Shown here piece after piece: positions 36,105-44,143 of a stretch of 64,000 nt of DNA (the stretch's first letter is position 1; every line of letters starts with the position of its first letter). A program made the translations under genes and the position numbers. Source of the stretch: Agromyces sp. CF514. GTDB lineage: Bacteria; Actinomycetota; Actinomycetes; Actinomycetales; Microbacteriaceae. Below the pieces are notes generated by a model. The model was not told the DNA's origin, did no database searches, and saw nothing but the letters and a program-made list of their open reading frames with translations. The stretch spans positions 372,001 to 436,000 of the forward strand of contig NZ_FOZD01000001.1 of assembly GCF_900113185.1 (NCBI RefSeq). The letters are read 5' to 3'.

Positions 36105-38644
36105 GCGCGACCCGCGGACGTGGCGCGCTCGGCCTGGGCTACGTCGTCGTGGCCGGGATCCTCGCGACCCTCTCGGCCTGGCCGGTCTACGAGTCGGCTC
36201 GGATGACGGTGGTCGCCGCCGTCGGCATGGCCGCGGGCCTGGGGCTGGCGTGGGCTGCCCGACGTCTGCCGGTCGACGGTCTCGCGCGGGCACTGCTGCT
36301 CGTTCCGGCGACGGCCGTGGTGTTCGCCCTCGTCGTCGTGCCGGTCACGATCCCAGCAGCGGCGGGCGGGCCCTCGACGTGGGTGACCGGCATCCGCGAC
36401 GGGTTCGTGGGCGTCGTCGTCGGGTGGAGGCAGTTGCTCACGCTCGCGCTGCCGCTCGGCGAGTACCAGGCGGTGCTCGTGCCGTTCCTGCTCGTGATGC
36501 TCGTCGGCACTCTCGTCGCCGCGATGCTCGTCGCGCCCGACCGCCGGAGCTCGCCGTTCGCGGTCCTCGTCGCCTTCGGCATGTCGGGCTTCGGGCTGGC
36601 GTTCGGTTCGAGCGCCGTGAGCGAGCCTGTCGCGATCGGACCCGCCCTCGTTCCGGCACCGCGCGAGCTCGTGGTCGCGGTCGGCGGGCTGCTTGCCGCG
36701 GTGGCCTGGCTGCTACTGCGCTCACGGGCGATCCGCGCGGTCGCCCTGCGTCGGGCGAGCGCGGACACCGTGCAGCAGTCGAGCGTCGCCGGATGGCCGG
36801 CCGTTCGGCGCCGTGCCCTCGCCGCGGCCCTCGTGCTCGTCGGACTGGTTGCGGGCGCGGTGGTCACCCCGGTCGCGGCGGGATCCGCACAGCGCGAGGC
36901 GTTGCGTGACCGGGTCGAGCCCGAGGTCGTGCTCCGACAGACGGCGACCCCGCTCGCGGCCTACCGGGCCGCGTTCGCGACGGATCGCATCGACGAGGCA
37001 TGGCTCGACATCGAGGGCGACACGACGGGCGTCGAACGGCTGCGACTCGCGACGCTCGACGCCTATGACGGGGAGACCTTCCACGTGGCGGCCGGGTCCG
37101 ATGCCGCGGCGGGTCCTGCGTCGCGGTTCAGCCGGTTGCCCGGGGCGGCGGTGCGGTCGGCGGGCGATGCAGCATTCACCGTGACGGTCCGCGAGGGCTA
37201 CTCGGGCATCTGGGTCCCTGCGCCGCTCGGGCTGCGTACGGCTCCCGACTTCACCGGCGCCCGGGCGGGTCTGCTCGACGACGGCTTCCACCGTGCGGGC
37301 GACGGGGCGACCTCGATCGACATCGCACCGGTCGACCGGGAGCCGGCCGGCTCGAACGACCGCGGGCTCGTCGCGGGCGACGAGTACCGACTGGTCGCCG
37401 CCCCCGACCGGGCCGCGCCGCTCGAGGAGCCAGGCGACTCGCCGCTGCTCGACCCCGAAGACCACCCCGCCCTCGCGACGTGGATCGGGCTGCAGGCCCA
37501 GCCGGACTCGTCGGCCGGATTCCTCGAGCTCGTGCGCCGCCTGCGCGAGCGCGGGTACCTCAGCCACGCGGCCTCCGACGGTGCCGACGCCGCCACGTGG
37601 ATCGGCGCGCTCGGCGGCGGATACACGTTCATCCCGAGCTACTCGGGCCACTCGAAGGCGCGCATCGAGGCGCTGTTCACGCAACTCGTCGACCAGCAGC
37701 GGTCGGCCGGCCCCGAGGCATCCGATGCCGACCTCGTCGCGGGCGTCGGCGACGACGAGCAGTTCGCCGTCGCGGTCGCGCTGCTCGCCAGGGCGCTCGG
37801 GTACGACTCGCGGGTCGTGCTGGGCTTCCGGCTCGCGGGCGGCGACGAGGTGGCCGGCATCGCGACCTGCGCGGACACGTGCACCGGCGGCGCGCTCTCG
37901 ATCTGGGCGGAGGTGTCGCCCGGCGACGCTTCGACCGGGGCGGCCGGGGTGTGGACCCCGATCGACGCGACGCCGCAGTTCGAGGTCGCGCCGAGCCTGA
38001 TCCACGAGGGCGAGCAGCTGCCCGAGCACCCGACGACGCCCGACCGGCCCGACACCGCGACGATCGACCCGCCGTCGGCCCGGAGCGAGTCGAGCGAGGC
38101 CGAGGCCGAGACCGCTCGCGATGCCGAGCCGGCACCTTTCGCGATGCCCGCGTGGGCGAGGTGGACGGCGCTTTCGACCGCGGCGCTGCTGCTCGCCCTG
38201 CTGCCCGCGATCGTGCTTCTCGCGGCCAAGGGCGGGCGTTCGCGCCGCCGCCGGCGGGAGCCGCTGCCCGAGGTCCGGATCGTCGGAGCGTGGGACGAGT
38301 TGCTCGACCTCTACGCCGACTTCGGGGTGCTCGCCGCCGAGTCGGGCTCACGGTCGGCCACGGCGCGCGCATCGGGTCGCGCCGCAGCTGGCGTGCTCGC
38401 CGGTATCGTCGGGCGAGCGGTGTTCGCCGGCGACCCGCCCGGGGTCGCCGATGCGGATGCCGCATGGGCGATCGTCGACGCGGAGCGCACCGCACTCGCG
38501 GCCGAGTCCCGGGTGCGGCGAACGCTCGCCGCGCGTCTCTCGTTCGCCTCGCTCGCCCGAGCCGCCGCCCCTGCTCGATCCACAGCCCGCACGCCCGTGC
38601 GCGTCACCCCCGTCCGCGCCGCACTCGAGGAGCCCGCCCGATGA
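36101..38644 (+). CDS. Membrane transglutaminase-fold protein lacking Cys and His of the triad
   Basis: 847 residues. The N-terminus has about seven membrane helices (residues about 8-265, DUF3488/TgpA-like). A large extracellular part with a transglutaminase-like core follows, then a membrane helix (residues about 687-710) and a cytoplasmic tail of about 135 residues. The core aligns by eye as VGDDEQFAVAVALLARALGYDSRVVLGFR, so the usual catalytic Cys before EQF is Asp (D552). The usual HAW motif is SIW (Ser at about 600). Only the Asp (D622 in PIDATP) remains. It is therefore probably a non-catalytic binding protein. ATG 36101 overlaps the DUF58 stop and the end overlaps the FHA gene. Confidence 0.85.
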   Translation: MSATRGRGALGLGYVVVAGILATLSAWPVYESARMTVVAAVGMAAGLGLAWAARRLPVDGLARALLLVPATAVVFALVVVPVTIPAAAGGPSTWVTGIRDGFVGVVVGWRQLLTLALPLGEYQAVLVPFLLVMLVGTLVAAMLVAPDRRSSPFAVLVAFGMSGFGLAFGSSAVSEPVAIGPALVPAPRELVVAVGGLLAAVAWLLLRSRAIRAVALRRASADTVQQSSVAGWPAVRRRALAAALVLVGLVAGAVVTPVAAGSAQREALRDRVEPEVVLRQTATPLAAYRAAFATDRIDEAWLDIEGDTTGVERLRLATLDAYDGETFHVAAGSDAAAGPASRFSRLPGAAVRSAGDAAFTVTVREGYSGIWVPAPLGLRTAPDFTGARAGLLDDGFHRAGDGATSIDIAPVDREPAGSNDRGLVAGDEYRLVAAPDRAAPLEEPGDSPLLDPEDHPALATWIGLQAQPDSSAGFLELVRRLRERGYLSHAASDGADAATWIGALGGGYTFIPSYSGHSKARIEALFTQLVDQQRSAGPEASDADLVAGVGDDEQFAVAVALLARALGYDSRVVLGFRLAGGDEVAGIATCADTCTGGALSIWAEVSPGDASTGAAGVWTPIDATPQFEVAPSLIHEGEQLPEHPTTPDRPDTATIDPPSARSESSEAEAETARDAEPAPFAMPAWARWTALSTAALLLALLPAIVLLAAKGGRSRRRRREPLPEVRIVGAWDELLDLYADFGVLAAESGSRSATARASGRAAAGVLAGIVGRAVFAGDPPGVADADAAWAIVDAERTALAAESRVRRTLAARLSFASLARAAAPARSTARTPVRVTPVRAALEEPAR

Positions 38645-40128
38645 CCCCAGCAGACGCCCAGCAGCTCGCCGCCGTCACCATGGCGTTCGTCGCGATCTCG
38701 TGCGCGATCGGCCTCGGACTGTACGTCTGGTACGCCGTGATGCTGTCCAAGGTGTTCGCGCACGCCGGGCTCCGGTCATGGTCGGCGTGGGTGCCCGTGT
38801 ACAACCAGATGCAGGTGTTCCGGCTCGGCGGGCAGCATCCGTTGCTCGCGCTGCTGCTCTACGTCCCGATCGCGCAGGTCGTCGGCCTCGTGTTCCTGGT
38901 CATGGCATTGCACCGCATCAGCGGGCAGTACTGGCGAGGGGTCGGCACGACCGTGCTCGGCGTGCTCCTGCCGCCCGTCTGGGCGACCGTGATCGCGCTC
39001 GGACCCTCGCCCGATCCCGAACGGGGGCGGATGCCGGTGCGCGGCGCCTCGGCGGGGTCGATCCCGCCCGTGGCGCCTGGCGGACCGCTCTCCGACCCCG
39101 TCGCGACGATCGCCTCGGGCTGGAACGCGCCGTGCGCCGCACCGGTCGCAGCCCCACGCGTGCCGGTCACCGATCCCGGGGCGAGGCACGCGGGCACGTG
39201 GCCGGCGGGCGACTCCGCGCCGATCCTCCCGGCGTGGGCCGACCTGCATCCCCGTGGGATCGCGCCGGCCGAGGCCGCACCAGCAGCTGCCGCACCGACC
39301 GCTGCCGCGCCGGTGCCCGCTGCGTGGCAGGCCGCGATGCCAGCGGCACCGTCGGCCTTCGCCGGACCCGTCGCCTCTGCCGCTCCCGTCGCCCCTGCCG
39401 TGGCTGCTGCGCCGGCGCCGACCGGCGCGCCCGTCGGGTCGGCCGTCTCGGAACCGGTGCCGAGGATTCCCGGCCGGATCGAGCCGCTGCCGGCCGCGCC
39501 GGTGGCTTCCGCCGCCCACCTGAACGCTGCTCCGCCCCTGCCCGATTCCGCGGTGCTCGCCGGCCCTGCACTGCCGAGCCTGCCGCCCGTGGCGGCGGCG
39601 CCCACGTTCGAGCCTGCGGCATCCGCTGCGGCAGCTGCCGTGCACGCCGCTCCGCCGGTGACCGCACTCGCCGTGCCCGTCGTTACCGGTGCGGTGCAGA
39701 TCGGGGAGGCGCAGGCCGGCCCAGACGACCTCGACGAGGATCCGCTCGACCGCACCGTCGTGGTCGCGCGCAAGCCGCTCGTGACCTGGCGCCTCGTGCC
39801 CGAGAGCGGCGAGCCGCTCGTGCTGCTGGGTGACGTGGTGCTGCTCGGCCGCAGTCCGCGAACTGCCGGGGTGGGGGAGTCCCGCCTCGTCGTGCCCGAT
39901 CCGAGTCGGACGCTGTCGAAGACCCACGCCGTGCTCCGGCTCGAGGGCGAGGCGTGGAGCATCACCGACCTCGCCTCCACGAACGGGGTGCTCGTCGCCG
40001 ACGAGATGGGCGTCGACCGGCTCCTCGACGCGGGGGTTCCGACGCCGGTGCCCGACCGGTTCGTGCTCGGCACGCTCGCCGTTCGCATCGAACGGAACCC
40101 GCCGCACACCGGGATCCACGGCCGATGA
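38641..40128 (+). CDS. Membrane FHA-domain protein with pThr-type switch motif
   Basis: 495 residues, ATG overlapping the previous stop. Three N-terminal membrane helices (residues about 8-115, DUF5684/signal-peptidase-I-like signature WSAWVPVYNQMQVFRLGGQ) precede a linker of about 240 residues made almost wholly of Ala and Pro. A C-terminal FHA domain (about 378-490) with LLGRSP, SRTLSKTHAVL and DLASTNGV follows. Directly before the FHA domain is DEDPLDRTVVVARKP with Thr372. In GarA and OdhI an N-terminal phospho-Thr binds the own FHA domain, and this motif stands in the same place. It is probably regulated by the kinase and the phosphatase of the block. Confidence 0.88.
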   Translation: MTPADAQQLAAVTMAFVAISCAIGLGLYVWYAVMLSKVFAHAGLRSWSAWVPVYNQMQVFRLGGQHPLLALLLYVPIAQVVGLVFLVMALHRISGQYWRGVGTTVLGVLLPPVWATVIALGPSPDPERGRMPVRGASAGSIPPVAPGGPLSDPVATIASGWNAPCAAPVAAPRVPVTDPGARHAGTWPAGDSAPILPAWADLHPRGIAPAEAAPAAAAPTAAAPVPAAWQAAMPAAPSAFAGPVASAAPVAPAVAAAPAPTGAPVGSAVSEPVPRIPGRIEPLPAAPVASAAHLNAAPPLPDSAVLAGPALPSLPPVAAAPTFEPAASAAAAAVHAAPPVTALAVPVVTGAVQIGEAQAGPDDLDEDPLDRTVVVARKPLVTWRLVPESGEPLVLLGDVVLLGRSPRTAGVGESRLVVPDPSRTLSKTHAVLRLEGEAWSITDLASTNGVLVADEMGVDRLLDAGVPTPVPDRFVLGTLAVRIERNPPHTGIHGR

Positions 40129-40958
40129 TCGCGCACGAGGTGCGCCTCGCCGCTGCTGCGGCGACCGACGTCGGACTCGTCCGCCGGGCGAACGAGGATT
40201 CCGCGCTCGCGGAATGGCCGGTCTACGCCGTCGCCGACGGCATGGGCGGCTACGAGGCGGGCGACCGGGCCAGTGCCGCGGTCATCGACGCGTTCCGCAC
40301 GCATGTGGTCGGCGGGCCGGTGGCGAGCATCGCCGGGGTGCGTGCCGCGCTGGCCGACGCGGCATCCGCCGTCGCGACCGTGGCGGCGACGACCGAGCGC
40401 GGCGCCGGCTCGACCATCGCGGGGGTCGCGCTCGTCGACGACGAGGGCGAACCGGCATGGCTCGTCTTCAACGTGGGCGATTCGCGCGTCTACCGGCACC
40501 GCGGCACCGAGCTCGAGCAGGTGACCGTCGATCACTCCCTCGCGCAGGAGCTCGTCGACGCGGGCGAGCTTCGACCCGAGGAGCGCAACGGCTTCGCCCA
40601 GCGCAACGTGATCACGCGCGCGATCGGCGGCCCCGACAGCACGGCAGACAGCTGGCTGCTGCCGGTCGTGAACGGCGAGCGGCTGCTGATCTGCAGCGAC
40701 GGCCTGACGGGCGAGGTCAGCGACGAGGGCATCCGGGCAACCCTCACCATGGGCGGTCGCGCCGAGTCGGTCGCGGCCGCGCTCGTGCAGCGAGCCCGTC
40801 AGGCTGGCGGTCGCGACAACATCACGGTCGTGGTCGTCGACGTCATCGCGGGCGGGCACGACGAGTCGGCGGATGCCGCCACGGGGACCGATCGAGGCGC
40901 GGATGCCGCGGCATCCGATGACGATCGCACGACGATACCCCTGCGGGGCCGCACGTGA
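40125..40958 (+). CDS. PP2C-family Ser/Thr protein phosphatase
   Basis: 277 residues, ATG overlapping the FHA stop. All metal and phosphate motifs of PPM/PP2C enzymes are present: RRANEDSAL, VADGMGGYEAGD, GAGSTIAG, NVGDSRVYRHRG, CSDGLTGEVSD and GGRDNITVVVV. The protein is soluble with no membrane helix. It ends with an acidic stretch and DDDRTTIPL (Thr269/Thr270), similar to the acidic-Thr motifs of its neighbours. Expected role: removes phosphate set by the kinase at 26554. Its end overlaps the next gene by GTGA. Confidence 0.95.
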   Translation: MIAHEVRLAAAAATDVGLVRRANEDSALAEWPVYAVADGMGGYEAGDRASAAVIDAFRTHVVGGPVASIAGVRAALADAASAVATVAATTERGAGSTIAGVALVDDEGEPAWLVFNVGDSRVYRHRGTELEQVTVDHSLAQELVDAGELRPEERNGFAQRNVITRAIGGPDSTADSWLLPVVNGERLLICSDGLTGEVSDEGIRATLTMGGRAESVAAALVQRARQAGGRDNITVVVVDVIAGGHDESADAATGTDRGADAAASDDDRTTIPLRGRT

Positions 40959-41578
40959 CCGCGGCGAACCACGGCGGGACGGTCGACCTCGACGAGACGG
41001 TCGTGGTCGGGCGCCGACCCGGAGCGGAGCCCGACAGCCGGCTCGTCGACGAGACGGTCGTGGTCGATCGACGTCCTCGGGCGGAGGCCGAGCGCGCCGA
41101 GCCCGGGGCCGATGCCGGGGTTGGGGGCGAGGTCGATGACACGATCGTCGTCGCACCCGGGGGGCGTGCCGCACGTGCAGACGCCGGAGACACGGTCGTG
41201 GTCGAGCGGACCGTCGTCCGCCCGATCGCGCTGCCGGTCGGCGCGCCCGACGAGGTCATGCACGAGCCGGCCCGGCGCGAACGGCGTCCGGGCGCGGCTC
41301 CGGTGCCCGTCGAGGTGCTCGACTCCGCTGCGGTCGGTGCCGGACCGGGGCTCCTCGAGCACTACGCCGTCCGCGGCGGACCCGTTGCACGACCAGTTCC
41401 GCCGATGCCGTTCTCGGCCGGGGGTGCTGCGCCCACTCGCGACCCGGCCGCGGCGCTGCCGTCGGTCGCGCGTCGGTCGCGTCGGTCGGCGCTGCTCGTG
41501 ATCATCGCGTTCGCCGGCTCGTGCGCGGTCGCCGCGGCCGGTCTCGTCGTCGTCGCGGTGCTCGCGTTCGCCGGCTGA
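40955..41578 (+). CDS. Tail-anchored protein with repeated acidic-Thr-Val-Val-Val motifs
   Basis: 207 residues, GTG start overlapping the PP2C stop. The first 90 residues contain five similar Thr sites: DETVVV at Thr15 and Thr34, DDTIVV at Thr63, GDTVVVERTVV at Thr80 and Thr86. They are separated by Arg/Ala/Glu/Pro-rich, apparently disordered spacers. Pro-rich residues about 95-170 follow. RRSRRS then leads into a single C-terminal membrane helix (about 178-207) with no residues left outside, so the repeats face the cytoplasm. No enzyme domain is seen. The same motif is found before the FHA domain encoded two genes upstream. Proposed role: multi-site phospho-acceptor docking the FHA protein; this is inference. 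Confidence 0.8.
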   Translation: MTAANHGGTVDLDETVVVGRRPGAEPDSRLVDETVVVDRRPRAEAERAEPGADAGVGGEVDDTIVVAPGGRAARADAGDTVVVERTVVRPIALPVGAPDEVMHEPARRERRPGAAPVPVEVLDSAAVGAGPGLLEHYAVRGGPVARPVPPMPFSAGGAAPTRDPAAALPSVARRSRRSALLVIIAFAGSCAVAAAGLVVVAVLAFAG

Positions 41579-41585
41579 GCAGTCT

Positions 41586-41604
41586 CGTCGGGGAAGCCCC
41601 GACG
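41586..41604. terminator. Terminator hairpin at the end of the phospho-signalling block
   Basis: CGTCGGGG (41586-41593) and CCCCGACG (41597-41604) with a 3-base loop, eight bases after the stop. A second, shorter stem (41621-41626 with 41634-41639) follows. They lie between convergent genes. The remaining bases to 41696 hold no gene. Confidence 0.65.
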
Positions 41605-41696
41605 CGCGCCGTCCGCGCCGCCCGCGATGTTCGCGCGGGGATGGCCCGCCGCGGCTCGGCTCGCGGAGGCTCGACTCCGCCGCGCCTCCGCTCGCC

Positions 41697-42077
41697 TCAG
41701 GAGAACAGGAAGAGCACGAAGCCGATGAGCGGCAGCGTGCCCTGGATGAGCGCCGGCCTGAGATAGCCGCGCCCGGTCGTCGTGAGCACGGCAGCCGCGA
41801 GCGCCATGCACGCCGTGGAGAACAACACGAGCGCGCGCCCGGCCTCGTCGACGCCCGACCAGACGAGGATGAGCCCGAGCGCGGCGCCGATGCCGAGGAA
41901 CAGGTTGTAGAAGCCCTGGTTGTACGCCATGGGCTTCGTGATGTCGGCGGCGGCCTGGTCGGCGACGCCGAAGGTCTTCCAGGTCTTGGGCCTGGTCCAC
42001 AGCACGCTCTCCAGCAGGAAGATGTAGCCGTGCAGCAGCGCGGCGAGGGCGACGAAGACGCTGGCGATGACGAGCAT
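41697..42077 (-). CDS. DUF1304 membrane protein
   Basis: 126 residues with four membrane helices. The N-terminal VALAALLHGYIFLLESVLW and the NQGFYNLFLGIGAALGL segment are characteristic of DUF1304. The biochemical role is unknown. A TACGAT hexamer exactly six bases before ATG 42077 suggests leaderless, independent transcription. No link to neighbours is evident. Confidence 0.88.
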   Translation of the reverse strand: MLVIASVFVALAALLHGYIFLLESVLWTRPKTWKTFGVADQAAADITKPMAYNQGFYNLFLGIGAALGLILVWSGVDEAGRALVLFSTACMALAAAVLTTTGRGYLRPALIQGTLPLIGFVLFLFS

Positions 42078-42083
42078 GTCGCG

Positions 42084-42089
42084 ATCGTA
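42084..42089 (-). promoter_or_regulatory. -10 element of the DUF1304 gene (leaderless)
   Basis: TACGAT on the minus strand, six bases before the ATG, with no ribosome binding site between. Confidence 0.6.
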
Positions 42090-42126
42090 TCCGGGCGGCC
42101 CGGCGCCCGTCGGCTGGGCGCGCCTG

Positions 42127-43319
42127 TCAGCCCGCGGAAGCCGGCTCGAGGTCGATGCGGAGTCCGGTGTCGAGGAACGCGCCCAGCTCGGCGACGGATG
42201 CCGCGAGTGCGCGTTCCTCGTCGGCGTCGAGCAGGCGCCACGGCACGATGCGCACGGTCGTGGGCGCCGACCCGGTGGGCGGCGCCCAGCGTCCGATCAT
42301 GACGCCGTCGCACATGAGCGCGTGGAGGGGAACTCGGCGTGCACGGCGCGATCGCCCGGTGCCTGCAGGTAGGCCCGAGGCGGTGCGTAGCCCATGATGT
42401 ACTCGTCGTAGGCCTGCAGCAGGTCGATCCTCGGCCCGTTCCCGGCTGTGCGGCCGCCACCGCCACCGCCACCGCCACCGCCACCGGCGCCGCCAGCTCC
42501 GTCCCCGGCTCCGACGCCCGCGAACCTCTCGAGCTGCGCTGCGCGCACCTGGTGGGCGACCCCGTCGACGTCGAGCGTCTCGATCGGGTCGCCCGCGGCA
42601 TCCGCTCGCTCGACGACCGCCGCGAACGCGTGCCGCGCGTCCGTCAGCGTGAAGCCCGACCACGCCGCGAAGTCGCGGTCGGTCACCGGCCCGCGGGCGT
42701 CGATGAACCGGGTCGCGAGGTCGGCGAGGGCCTCGTCGCGGGGCCTCGGCGCCGCTGGCGGCACGCGCTCGTCGAACGCCGCATGCGTGCGCTGCCTGCC
42801 GGCGTTCGCGCCGCTGATGAGGACTCGTTCGAGCTCGGCGCGCATGAGCACGTACGAGAGCGCCATGCCGGTCGAGGGCAGGCCGGCGTCGGCCAGTGCG
42901 GTCGCGAACTCGGATCGCGTGCGGTGCCCGCCGGCCGCGTGCGCCGCGACGACGTCGATCGCCTGCACGGCGACCTCTCCGTCGACGCCGGTCCTGCGGT
43001 AGTACGTGGCGTTCGCCCGGTGCACGCGCTCAGCCGAGAGCTCGAGCACCCAGCGGGCGTCGTCGGGATGCAGGAAGTGCCAGGTGGGGCGAAGCACGTG
43101 CGTGCGCAGGATGCGACCCTCGTCGAGGTCGGCGGCGATGCTCGCGGCGTCGGGCCTGGACGCCGGAGGCACGCGCTGGGCGAGCCCCCACTGCGCGGGC
43201 AGGAACTCCTGCGCCTGCACCGCGCCGAACCTGCGCACCGACTCGGGCGCCGATAGGTCGGACGGATGCCGCAGCCCCTGCACGTGCAGGCGCAGCGCGC
43301 GGAGGCCTGCGAGGTCCAC
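42127..43319 (-). pseudogene. Winged-helix DNA-binding (HTH_42/AlkZ-like) protein, frameshifted
   Basis: The frame from GTG 43319 reads a typical HTH_42 (DUF1006) protein: ESVRRFGAVQAQEFLPAQWGL, RPTWHFLHPDDARWVL, DFAAWSGFTLTDARHAF and YDEYIMGYAPPR. It then breaks at about 42326-42332, where the minus strand has a run of four C. In the native frame the protein ends early with STRSCATAS. In the next frame the expected ending continues (LHALMCDGVMIGRW to the stop at 42127), so one missing base in the C run explains everything. Family members act in DNA repair or regulation. The gene begins two bases behind the exporter permease stop. It may be a real decay or a sequencing error. Confidence 0.8.
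42454..42486. repeat. Hexanucleotide repeat encoding polyglycine
   Basis: Five and a half copies of CCGCCA on the plus strand. On the coding minus strand it encodes a run of eleven Gly (GGAGG then polyglycine) inside the winged-helix gene. It is a simple repeat prone to length change. Confidence 0.8.
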
Positions 43320-43321
43320 GC

Positions 43322-44143
43322 CTACGACACGTCCCTCCGCCAGGTCGTGAGACCGCCGATGAGCGTCGTGACGAGGCCGATGCCGAGCAGCACGAGGCCG
43401 CCCTGCCACCATTCGAGCGCGTCGGACGACCCGATCGCGGCCACGCTGTAGAACGAGGCGCCGACGAGCGCGTCGCTCGCGGCGCCAGGCAGGAACTTGC
43501 CGATGCTCGCGGTGACGTCGTTCAGCGAGGCGGCGAGCCGCAGGATCGGCTCGACGAACTGGGTGAATGCGATCACGATGACGATGGCCGCGACCTGGTT
43601 CGTGACGAGCGCGCCGAGGCCGACGCCGATGGTGCCCCAGAGCGCCATCGCGAGCACGCCGCGCCCGATGAGCGCCCAGGTGTCGGAGGAGTCGAGTGCG
43701 GTGTCGATGCCGAACGCCGCCAGTGCCCCCGCGCCCGTGCCGACCGACGTCGCGAAGGCGACCACGCCGAGCGCGGCGCCGAACAGCAACTGCGACACGT
43801 ACTTCGCCCACAGCACCGTATTGCGGTGCGGCTGCACGAGGAACGTCGGGGTCAGCGTCTTGTGGCGGAACTCCGTGGTCACCGCGAGCGCGCCGAACAG
43901 CACCGGGAACACGTAGCCGATCGACGACGCGAAGCTGTACACCAGCGGGGCGAGCCCGTCGGTCGGCAGCGGGGTCGAGCTCGCACCCGCCGCGGCGTCG
44001 GGGTTGTCGGTCGCCCAACCGAGGAACGCGCCGAAGCCTCCAGCGAGGAACGCCACGTAGAGCACGAGGAGCAACGTGAGCAGCCACCACATGCGGGTGG
44101 TGAAGATCTTCTGGAACTCGGAGCCGAGCGCGCGCATGCCCAT
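43322..44143 (-). CDS. ABC-2 type exporter permease
   Basis: 273 residues with six membrane helices and the large first extracellular loop (DNPDAAAGASSTPLP) of ABC-2 family permeases. The TEFRHKTLTPTFLVQPHR segment between helices 2 and 3 is the coupling helix region. The ATG start overlaps the stop of the ATPase gene by one base (TGATG). With the ATPase it forms a small exporter of unknown substrate, similar to bacitracin- or lantibiotic-export type systems; no regulator or substrate gene is adjacent. Confidence 0.88.
   Translation of the reverse strand: MGMRALGSEFQKIFTTRMWWLLTLLLVLYVAFLAGGFGAFLGWATDNPDAAAGASSTPLPTDGLAPLVYSFASSIGYVFPVLFGALAVTTEFRHKTLTPTFLVQPHRNTVLWAKYVSQLLFGAALGVVAFATSVGTGAGALAAFGIDTALDSSDTWALIGRGVLAMALWGTIGVGLGALVTNQVAAIVIVIAFTQFVEPILRLAASLNDVTASIGKFLPGAASDALVGASFYSVAAIGSSDALEWWQGGLVLLGIGLVTTLIGGLTTWRRDVS

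Noticed and set aside
42454..42486. CCGCCA repeat as a CRISPR-like or regulatory array
   Set aside because: It is a simple six-base repeat inside a coding frame giving polyglycine, with no spacers.
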